From: Zychaea mexicana | Lineage: Eukaryota; Mucoromycota; Mucoromycetes; Mucorales; Lichtheimiaceae | Length of the DNA: 23,573 nucleotides | Reading direction: 5' to 3' | Assembly (NCBI RefSeq): GCF_025766255.1 | Contig: NW_026516914.1 | Location: 1-23,573, forward strand | Shown: positions 1 through 7,917 of the stretch, piece by piece | Layout: each line of letters begins with the position of its first letter | How positions within the stretch are numbered: position 1 is the stretch's first letter | Made by a program: the position numbers and the translations under genes | Notes under the pieces: model-generated | Seen by the model: the letters and a program-made list of their open reading frames with translations, nothing else | Told to the model about the DNA's origin: nothing | Databases searched by the model: none

Positions 1-412
1 TACTAGCTGTAATTTGGAGCGGACTGTTCGGACTCATTCCTTTTTTCAATACCGGAATGTACCTCCACATGTTGTCTTACAAATTGGTTTAGAATTATTA
101 ATTAATACTAGTGCTACTAATATTATTAATAAGACTAAACTAACTTGGGAGACAGTTCGCCAAATAAGATATGATTACTTTCAACTAATTATTGAAGATA
201 TGGAGAGTATATTCGAAGGTATGTATATTTCTCTTTCTACTTTAATTATTGTATTTTATAACTAATAATAATATAGGTGAACCAATTGGTGGCCCAGGAA
301 TTATTGTAGAGATCAACGAATCGAAGTTTAGCAAAAGAAAGCCATCTGCCACAATTCCCTTATTCCAGCACAAAATAAGAGTTGGTAGTTCCCTCCTCAA
401 TTTTTTTGAATT
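1..412 (+). pseudogene. Merlin (ISXO2/IS1595-like) transposase fragment, left palindrome arm
   Basis: Coding runs from the window start to 218. A 58-bp intron (219-276, GTATGT...ATAG with a CTAAT branch motif near 262) follows, then a second exon from 277. The protein shows the Merlin pattern: a Cys near the start, a RTHSFF stretch like the usual RTGSFF, and after the intron IGGPGIIVEINESKFSKRK, which matches the GGPG-VEIDESKF-KRK block around the first catalytic Asp. That Asp is Asn here. Similarity stops after KRK at about position 342, where an unrelated tail reads to a stop near 412. The catalytic core after KRK is missing, so the fragment cannot encode an active enzyme. The 5' end lies outside the window. 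Confidence 0.85.
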
Positions 413-1402
413 TTAAGGTCAGCCGCCAGAGACACTATACTGGGCAGCAGAGGGGCATTTGAGCAAAATACTTATTCTGCCCCAAATTTAACTTTGAAAG
501 TCAGTTGGGAGAGAGTGTAAAGACAGTTGAAAAAAAACATTAAAGTGTACTTGTCATCTTGTTTCATAAGAGAATTGTATATTTCAACTATATGAAAGGT
601 AAGTAAAAAGAGAATGGGAGGGGCAAGATCTTACCACTACAAGAGGAGAAACAAAAATGGAGGTAAAAAACAAACCACTTTTCATATAAGAAATAAACTT
701 GGTTTGTTATTATTACTTCTTTACAACTTCCTTTTTCACCTCCATTTTTGTTTTTCTTATTGTAGTAGTAAGATCTTACCCCTCCCGTTCTCTCTTTACT
801 TACCTTTCATATGGTTGAAATATACAATTCTCTTATGAAACAAGATGACAAGTACACTTTAACGGTTTTTTTTAATTGTCTTTACACTCTCTCGCAACTG
901 ACTTTCAAAGTTAAATTTGGGGCAGAATAAGTATTTTGCTCAAATGCCCCTCTGCTGCCCAGTATAGTGTCTCTGGCGGCTGACCTTAAAATTCAAAAAA
1001 ATTGAGGAGGGAACTACCAACTCTTATTTTTGTGCTGGAATAAGGGAATTGTGGCAGATGGCTTTCTTTTGCTAAACTTCGATTCGTTGATCTCTACAAT
1101 AATTCCTGGGCCACCAATTGGTTCACCTATATTATTATTAGTTATAAAATACAATAATTAAAGTAGAAAGAGAAATATACATACCTTCGAATATACTCTC
1201 CATATCTTCAATAATTAGTTGAAAGTAATCATATCTTATTTGGCGAACTGTCTCCCAAGTTAGTTTAGTCTTATTAATAATATTAGTAGCACTAGTATTA
1301 ATTAATAATTCTAAACCAATTTGTAAGACAACATGTGGAGGTACATTCCGGTATTGAAAAAAGGAATGAGTCCGAACAGTCCGCTCCAAATTACAGCTAG
1401 TA
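1..1402. repeat. Long near-perfect palindrome (inverted repeat, arms about 664 bp)
   Basis: Positions 1-664 reappear as the reverse complement at 738-1402, with only scattered differences (for example around 525-545 against 860-880). A spacer of about 73 bp (665-737) separates the arms and holds a small inner stem (669-677 with 700-708). The left arm begins at the window edge, so the true arm may be longer; the right-hand copy of the Merlin gene continues past 1402. Each arm holds a Merlin transposase fragment on its outer half (to about 342, and from about 1061) and about 320 bp of unrelated sequence on its inner half. The close match implies recent formation or gene conversion between arms. 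Transcription through it would give a long hairpin RNA. Confidence 0.95.
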
Positions 1403-1560
1403 CATCGGAAAGTGCCATTTGCTCCTCTAGACCAAGAAAGAGGCATATCTCGGTATGGTAAAAGATGCCTTCTTCATATAGATACTGAATACAGGCCTCA
1501 GTACTTAAGAAGTAAGGCTCAGTAGGTGTAGGGATATTGTTGTAGATTAGTATACTATTA
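1061..1560 (-). pseudogene. Merlin (ISXO2/IS1595-like) transposase fragment, right palindrome arm
   Basis: Mirror copy of the fragment at 1-412, on the minus strand, but with more of the 5' end. Coding can be followed from about 1560 (a stretch including STEACIQYLYEEGIFYHTEIC, the usual Merlin N-terminus) to 1185. The intron is 1127-1184, then the GGPG...ESKFSKRK block runs to about 1061. Between about 1425 and 1446 the frame changes: the upstream part reads in one frame, while FRCTSCNLE (second half of the zinc knuckle) reads in another, so there is a frameshift in the zinc-binding region. The first catalytic Asp is Asn, as in the left arm. No ATG was found in frame upstream. The rest of the core is absent. 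Confidence 0.85.
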
Positions 1561-2288
1561 TAAACTAGTTAATACCTTTACTTTTATACTTAACTCTCCT
1601 TAATAAGAATACCTAATAATAGTTTGTTTTATATATAGAGATGTAGTTGTGTATGTGTATAAGTGTTTGAATAAAGGTATTTAGATATAGATAGGAGAAA
1701 GAGTAGATGTAGTAGATGTAAATAGTGTAAAGGGTCCAGTTTGTTTTTTTCTCGTGGGGAAACTGGGAAGACTAAAGAATAAAAAGAAATCTCAAAAAGA
1801 TATTGTATGTATACCTTATAAATGTACGTCACATAACTCAAATTCAGCTTCGATTTGCTCCGTAAATAAAAGTCAGAATCTAAGTTTGGGTATATTAAAG
1901 TATTTTTGTCACTAAAGTATTATCTATCAACTACTGATATTTTCTATCATCAAGTACTCATATCTTATCAGATACCCATTCGTTTCAAATAAAACAAATA
2001 GTTTTAAGTTTACTATACATTATACTACTACAGATGCTCTTTTCAAATTTTTTAGATATCTAAAAAGTATTCTATTACATTATAAATAGATATACAAAAA
2101 GTATAATACTATAAATGTATAAGCAATGGGATCATCCATAGACGTACTATATAAAAACATATGCTTTTATACTTATTGGAACGAGGAAAAAAAGCTGCAT
2201 CTGATGGTATATTATTTATATGAAAATAACAAGAATTGATTGGATAACAGCAAAAACCAGTTTTCCAGAAAAAAATTACATAAAAATT
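1561..2288. other. AT-rich stretch without a recognisable gene
   Basis: Short reading frames occur on both strands but none resembles a known family or has intron-exon structure. It may contain the lost promoter and terminal repeat of the right-hand Merlin copy, but I could not match a terminal repeat. Confidence 0.6.
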
Positions 2289-2370
2289 TGGCAAAAGGGG
2301 AATTCGAACTCGCACCTTTTACCAAAGGCTTGATATAAGGCTAGTGCGTTAGACCACTTCACCAACGCAA
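2289..2370 (-). pseudogene. tRNA-like pseudogene or SINE head (Leu-type D-arm)
   Basis: Read on the minus strand, 2370-2345 gives TTGGTGAAGTGGTCTAACGC, which resembles the A-box and D-arm of a fungal tRNA-Leu. 2311-2297 gives GAGTTCGAATTCCCC, a B-box-like T-loop with an extra base. A CCTTT-GGTA-AAAGG stem sits where a long variable arm would be. The anticodon stem does not pair, and the acceptor strands are not complementary (TTTGCG-- at one end against CTTTTGCC at the other). I therefore read it as a decayed tRNA or tRNA-derived SINE and not a working gene. Similar pieces occur at 2627-2645 and 6190-6223. Confidence 0.5.
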
Positions 2371-2443
2371 AGATTTTGAAAGAATTAAACCATACATTTG
2401 TGCTATTGCTGTAACCCTGTAAAACATTTAGCTGCTGGGAAAA

Positions 2444-2629
2444 CCATTTAATATCCTATTTCCTTTTTAGGAAGTCACGTGATGTAAGCCACTTATAAGC
2501 CACTAAGCTACCGGGTAAATTCTTACGGTCACCCAACCATTTACCATTCTATTTCTTTTTTAGGAAGTCATGTGATGTAAGCTACTTATAAGCCACTAAG
2601 CCACCGGGTAAATTCTTACGGTTACCCAA
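2444..2629. repeat. 93-bp tandem duplication (two copies)
   Basis: Unit 1 is 2444-2536 and unit 2 is 2537-2629. They share the order CCATTTA, a T-rich tract, AGGAAGTCAYGTGATGTAAGC, ACTTATAAGCCACTAAGC, CCGGGTAAATTCTTACGG and ACCCA, with few mismatches. CCGGGTAAAT occurs a third time at about 2687, inside the left terminal repeat of the neighbouring MULE. There it forms an inverted pair CCGGGTA/TACCCGG. Unit 1 has CACGTG, changed to CATGTG in unit 2. Confidence 0.9.
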
Positions 2630-2659
2630 GTGGTCTAACACACTATAAGCTCTTGGGGC

Positions 2660-2716
2660 CGCTGAAAAATCCCATAGACCTGAACCGGGTAAATATATAC
2701 CCGGTAAAAAAAACGT
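2660..2716 (+). repeat. MULE-1 left terminal inverted repeat
   Basis: Pairs with 6118-6175. The first 14 bases are identical to the reverse complement of the right end; after one mismatch TAGAC matches too. Further in, the match is patchy (roughly three quarters by eye, with small gaps). A CCGGGTA/TACCCGG inverted pair lies inside it. Confidence 0.75.
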
Positions 2717-2870
2717 CACATCGTTACGATACCCAAATCACCTACCTATAACCATTCGATGTCATGAAAGATCAGAAAAAGAGATATGTTTAGAGAAAGA
2801 TAATAATAGTTAAAGCAAATATGCATGTGTCTATGGGAGGTGTATATGTGTAAGTGTGAATTGTTTGTGT

Positions 2871-5800
2871 TTATATATGGCGTGTATGGCGATTGTAATC
2901 GCGCCACGTTCTTGGCAAGTTGCGTCTTCTTCGGAAAGTGATGTTGGCTTCAAGATAGGCATCGACTGCATCGTCATCCAGTGACTGTTGGAAGTCCTGA
3001 TACTGCTCGACGGACACAACACGCTCATAGTGTGCCGAAGCAGATTCAAAACTTTCTGTTGTTTCTTGTAATTGCGCTATCAACTCTCGTTGACAGGTGC
3101 GGAGACGCTGCATTTGGCGCTCCCAACGCAGGCGCTGATGCTCTTAATCATCGATGATTGTCTCGGTCAAATCAATGATATTTAATTGTTGTTGTGTTTG
3201 TACGCGAGATCGATGATTCAAAATAAGTGGTTCGTCTTCTTCTTCACTGTCCGTTTGCGGCGGAGTGGTAGTGGTAACAGTAGCTGTAGTAGCATTAGCA
3301 GTAGTAGTAGCATTGGTAGTGGTAGGACGTGTAGTAGTCGGTGTTGTAGTAGTGACAATGGCGGCAGCACCTCGTGAACGATGATGATCGGTAAGATGCT
3401 CGTCCAGCGCCATATCTTTGAAAACATTTTCATGGAGCTGGTATGCGGATAAGCAAAATAGTGATGAAAGGATAGTAGTAGATGCATATTTATAAAAGAA
3501 GTTAATAATATCGGTGCTGTAATTGATAGGCAGAATAGAGATAACTTATTGTTAGCCTACCGGTCGTATGCGAACAAAGGGGATTGTGCTTTGCCGTTGA
3601 ATAAAGAATGTGTTGGGGGCAATCTGCCCAAAACCAGAACAGAAGACAAGATGCTTGCAAATCATGTACCGACTTGATAGATAACTGCTGCAGCCACAGA
3701 TCCAATTATTGACCGATGGCTGGTAGATAGTCTCGGTTGCTAAATTTTCTGTTCGGCCATACAGCTTTTTCCATGCACGGGTAAACATCTGATGCCAACG
3801 GGTCGCAGAGCGAGAACGAACAGTATCACGGTTGAACTTGTGACGAAGATTAGGGAAATGTCGCGCAACAATCACGTATACGAGCAAGTCTAGTCGTGCT
3901 CGGTTGAATTGGTGCAAATGATTACGTTTCAAAACCTTCCAATGCGCTTCAATCAACATTGTTGTTTTTCCTGCTGGGATACGGTCTGGAATACTGCTGC
4001 GCGCCCATTTTCTCCAAGTAGACGGCTGATACCAATTGCGGTATAGATATATCCAGGCATCTATGTGATTCTTTGTGATGCAAAACATGTAGACTTCTAA
4101 GGTGGCAAGCTGATGGATTTGTTCGGCTGTGCGTTGTACAGTACCTATACAGAAAAATCGCTACGATTAACTTACACATGATTTATGAAGTCATATTATA
4201 TATATAGAGTAACTCGGTCAAAGATGTGAGACAAACGCGAAGACGTTACCATCTGGGATCAAAGGATGTTGGTGATAATGTTTTATCATGAGCGAAACAA
4301 TATGCTGACGATCCTCTTTTCGACAAATGATCCCAGTACGACCGCCGATAGATGGTGTAAAATGCATATCGACGAAGGGAAAATCTTCTCGTGCTTGATG
4401 GACATTGTATGCAGGTAGGGTTCTGCTTTTGTCCTCGGCCAGTTTTTTATCCACTGACTGTTGCATATGCCAGAGGTAAAGGCGCAGTCGTGATTGTCCC
4501 CATACGCCCTCGATAGCATTCATCTGTGCCGCATCTTTATCCGAGAACATGAACGAAGGATCAAATCCGTCTTCCTTTAGTTGACCGAAAAACTCTGTAA
4601 GAGTTTCGGTCTTGGTCAAAGGTCCAGCCTCACGGAAGCCATGGTAGACCAAGTACGCGATGGGATACCCAACACCATTCACATTGGCGATTATCCCAAA
4701 CAGCTCGGAGTTACGAAACCAAATGCACAGACTTCAAAAGTATTCTTCCAAAACACCTAGGATTTATTATCGTTGTATAAGATACTAGATACTACATGCT
4801 ACCTAATATTACCTTTTTTTCTCGCTCATAGAGCAGAACAGCTCACAAAGCAAAGGCTAGGTACATATATTAACATTCTAATATAATACGTACCTCGCGA
4901 AATCCTTGATTGCGGTATTTTACGACGACGAGCCTTGAGGATATCATTTGATCGTCGTTGAGGTGGTACTCGCTCTTAAAAGTCTCATGCCACCAATAGT
5001 AGACTTGCATTGGCGTAACATCCGAACCAGGAAAAAGGACAACAACTTCTTGGTACAGATCAGAGGAATTCGTAAGAAGCGCTCTGCTTTGAATATGGCT
5101 TCGGACGTTGGCAGGCACAGCGTTACGTGGTGACGGATCAGTACCGACACGTTCGTGTTCTGAGTGGGTAATTGACAGCTCCACATAACCGAGGGCTTTC
5201 TTGATGGTGCCTCTAATACGGCCACCACAACAAAATGTGGGCATTCGCTTGGTCAAATGCTGGCGCTCTGCTGCAGGAAGAGGATTCAAAAAAGTCTCGG
5301 ATCGAGAGCAGTAAGCCGTGAACGAGATGTCGCGAGAGAGAGAAGGATCACCAACATTTTTTCCAATATAGTGGTAACCATCCAACTGTTCAATTCTTTC
5401 GATGATGCTATCGATGATGCCGTCTTCGTCCTTCAATTCCAATTCCGGATCGATACAGATGTAGCCGGTAAACTCGTAAACCTACAATAAAACAAATAAA
5501 TAATCATGTACGGAAGCAGTTATGTAAGTGGTTACTTCCAACATACAACTTCTTCATAGTCATTCTCGTATTCTGAAGAAATCGGATAGTGATCTGGCAA
5601 GTCGTCCAGAAACACCATTCGGTCGAGTGCAACGCGCTCACGAGGAGTCGCATTTTCACGACACGCAATGCAAGTCAAGTAAGGTTTGGTACGTCCGAGA
5701 AAATGCGTACCTTCACGTGTCTTGCGGCAATCAGTACACTTGTACTGTCCGATTTCGCTAAACCTGCCAGCATTACGAGCCTCGCGTACGGTCGTAACCG

Positions 5801-5873
5801 AGTCGGAGTGAGTACTATCGTTGATTACTGTAATGTTAGGAGTAGCAGCGATGGTGGAGTTACTGTTGTTCAT
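2871..5873 (-). pseudogene. MULE-1 transposase (FAR1-like finger, MULE core, SWIM), disrupted
   Basis: I reconstruct five exons: 5873-5547, 5481-4894, 4756-4250, 4144-3561 and 3437-2871. All four introns (65, 137, 105 and 123 bp) are GT-AG and keep frame. The ATG at 5871-5873 is chosen because the longer upstream reading is low complexity. Exon 1 has a CxxC...CxxC knuckle (YKCTDC...CIAC). Exon 2 has a FAR1/GCM-like finger (CCGG, then HSEHE). Exon 3 has the MULE core (NGVGYPIAYLV, FSDKDAAQMNAIEGVW, then LWHMQQ). Exon 4 has a SWIM finger, CGC-x10-CKH. Exon 5 is Thr-rich, acidic, then coiled-coil-like. It would cut and join MULE ends in the nucleus. Defects: around 4706-4715 FGFVTP joins directly to SELFGIIANVNG with a frame change, losing the stretch with the first catalytic Asp (DATH in MULE-2), and a TAA interrupts exon 5 at 3144-3146. 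Confidence 0.85.
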
Positions 5874-6117
5874 TTTAATGAAGGAGAGGGAAAGAGAAGG
5901 AACGAGAAACAAATACAAGCCTCTTTTTTTTAAGAGCAATAATAAGCATTCAAACTCCCCGAGCAATGTATTATAGACTAGGATCCCATTTTTATCACAT
6001 ATAGATTGATATTTAGCAATAGAATGATTCTCATCATGTATTCTATACATCTCTTACTTATAAATAACTGACACTATACCTCTCTATTACTGTTTTTCGA
6101 AATCTAAGTAAAATATC

Positions 6118-6175
6118 ATGTTTTTTTCACTCGGATAAATGTTTTACCGACAGACGTCTACGGGATTTTTCAGCG
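6118..6175 (-). repeat. MULE-1 right terminal inverted repeat
   Basis: Reverse complement partner of 2660-2716; it lies about 245 bp upstream of the transposase start codon. The outermost bases read inward as CGCTGAAAAATCCCGTAGAC. Confidence 0.75.
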
Positions 6176-6189
6176 TCTCCTATGATTTC

Positions 6190-6223
6190 TCTAACACACT
6201 AGCCTTATGTCCTACCTTTGGTA
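6190..6223 (+). other. tRNA-like fragment at MULE-1 right flank
   Basis: TCTAACACACTAGCCTTATG followed by a CCTTTGGTA block matches the minus-strand sequence of the tRNA-like locus at 2289-2370 over about 34 bases with a few changes. It lacks A-box and B-box context and is only a fragment. Confidence 0.5.
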
Positions 6224-7150
6224 CATACCCGTGCAAAAAAAAAGAGGAAACCAGTTGCCTTTTTGAGTTATCGCATGCAGCTACCATATTGGGACAGCAG
6301 AAAAAGAACCAGGTCCCCCCACCCCCCAATTCATTTACAATGAGATGCAGATGATGAGGCTTTGTATTTTGGATAGGATTGGCGTAAAAAAAACGTTTAT
6401 TGAAAATAATTATGGGCTAAATTTTATGGATACTGCGTAACTAAACACCCTAATAAGATAATCGATGATGCTTCAAGCTTGCAAAAAGGATTTCAAAAAA
6501 CAGTAGTGAATCTGTTACCTGAGGTTATGCCATTTTAGTATTGCTTTTAAAAAGATGATGATTAGCCTTAATAGCTTATATAGGTTTTGTCAACGTGTCA
6601 TCATTTTCAACTTACCAAAGATATGAGCAGTATAAATCGGCACGTACTTCATATAGCCTATGGTTAGCCTATGGTTTAACAGAAACATATATCAGCGATT
6701 TCCATGTCGTTTAACAGCCCATGCCCTAAAGTAATAAATGTATACTTTCAGACAGTCTCCAATAAAAGCACTTATAGCACCATCATGACTATTAATTCAA
6801 AAAGAGATTAGTCACTAAAGAGAGCGTTTTTCAAATTTCAAAACAAGCAACTAAGCATTCTTACCTTGTTTTATAATAGCCTACAGATTAGTTTGAGAAC
6901 ATCTAAGAAGATGCTTTATTAATTTAGGTTTCAATGGTCTGAAACGAAGAAAATAAGTAAGACATTGTTACCTGAATTGCAAAAGATGGTGGGCAAGAAG
7001 AAGGTGGAGAAAAAGCGAGACGGAAATTGAGCTGAGGCATTCTTAATATAACTCAGCACTTAACCTTTTTTTTTCTCTTTTGCACTCACCTTTATTCTCA
7101 AGTACAACCATCTCCATTCAACCATGTCCTTCCACCGCACGAAAAGTCTA
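6224..7150. other. AT-rich intergenic stretch, nothing recognised
   Basis: No frame on either strand resembles a known protein. A short local repeat (TATAGCCTATGGTTAGCCTATGG region near 6652-6675) is the only structure noted. Confidence 0.6.
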
Positions 7151-7180
7151 ATATCAAGGGCTTTTAAAAGGCCTTGATAT
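7151..7180. repeat. 30-bp palindrome
   Basis: ATATCAAGG at 7151-7159 and CCTTGATAT at 7172-7180 are inverted copies around a central TTTTAAAA; only one symmetric pair of positions fails to match. A second small hairpin, CCCCCAA (7205-7211) with TTGGGGG (7217-7223), follows. Confidence 0.8.
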
Positions 7181-7223
7181 TTATATATAAAGAGGCAAGG
7201 TGTGCCCCCAAAGAAGTTGGGGG

Positions 7224-7854
7224 TTTTCAGAGAGTGGATGCAGTAGTTATGCATGAAGTTTCTGTTTGTATATATAAACTTACTATATTGGTCCAAAAAG
7301 CTCCCCAGTATATGCAATAGCTGCAAGAATAGAACTTCATGTTAGTTACTCAATATTACATTGAATGAAGTACTCCGAGTGTATGCTTTCGTTGCAAAGA
7401 GAAGTCTTTTATGATTTTTTTATCACATACACCAACATGCACCATTCCATGTACCTAAAAAAAAGTAACAGGTCTCGCACTACCACTGTTCTGCATCTTC
7501 ATAATCCCCCTACAGCCCTTGCTTCAAAAGATCATGTGTACTTTTCATACTGCTCTCTTACAAACATATGCAAAGTGCCAAAAAATGCCGCTCTTATATA
7601 TATAATTTGATGTCATGCCGAAACCAGTTAGATCCAAAAAAAAGGATGCTACAATGCATTTTTATATATAAAAACATTCTCAGCGTATTACAAAGCAGCA
7701 CATGTTTTACGATGCTGATCGAATGCGTTTATTTTTTTTTCATGGTTATGATTGACCAATGCGATTAAGTAGAGATTTGAAAAGTTAGGGACAGTGTACA
7801 AGCAACAACCCCTGAATTATTTAAGACGACCCCGTTCATGGGAAGCTTTTTCTT
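7224..7854. other. AT-rich stretch without a recognisable gene
   Basis: Runs of TATATAAA and short open frames only. If the Tnp2 element that follows has a 5' terminal repeat, it should lie near the end of this stretch, but I could not identify a convincing pair. Confidence 0.5.
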
Positions 7855-7864
7855 ATATAAAAGT
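7855..7864 (+). promoter_or_regulatory. Candidate TATA box of the Tnp2-like gene
   Basis: TATATAAAAG lies about 55 bp upstream of the chosen ATG at 7918. The position is reasonable for a core promoter, but the region is AT-rich and the match is not exclusive. Confidence 0.4.
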
Positions 7865-7917
7865 GAATTCTTTTGAGGTTAATCTTTTATCTACATGTGC
7901 TTTTTTGTTGATGCATA

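Larger units (their letters stand above)
2660..6175 (-). mobile_element. MULE-1: Mutator-like DNA transposon, nearly full length
   Basis: The element is delimited by terminal inverted repeats: CGCTGAAAAATCCC-TAGAC starts the left end at 2660 and, as reverse complement, ends the right end at 6175. Similarity continues about 55 bp inward (CGG-TAAA, then an A-rich AAAAAAAC block). It encloses one multi-exon minus-strand transposase gene (5873-2871) and is about 3.5 kb long. No clear 9-bp target-site duplication remains: the left flank is TCTTGGGGC and the right flank TCTCCTATG. Deletion or rearrangement at one end is possible. The flanks carry tRNA-like fragments on both sides. Confidence 0.8.

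Noticed and set aside
614..838. Open frame across the palindrome centre
   Set aside because: It lies in the hairpin arms and spacer, is low complexity (Leu/Phe-rich from T-runs) and shows no family likeness.
2629..2690. A second full tRNA gene (GTGGTCTAACACACTATAAGC)
   Set aside because: Only the D-arm-like part matches; no T-arm or pairing acceptor stem follows before the MULE end.
3186..3377. Ser/Gly/Cys-rich plus-strand frame
   Set aside because: Shadow of the Thr-rich tail of the MULE-1 gene on the opposite strand.
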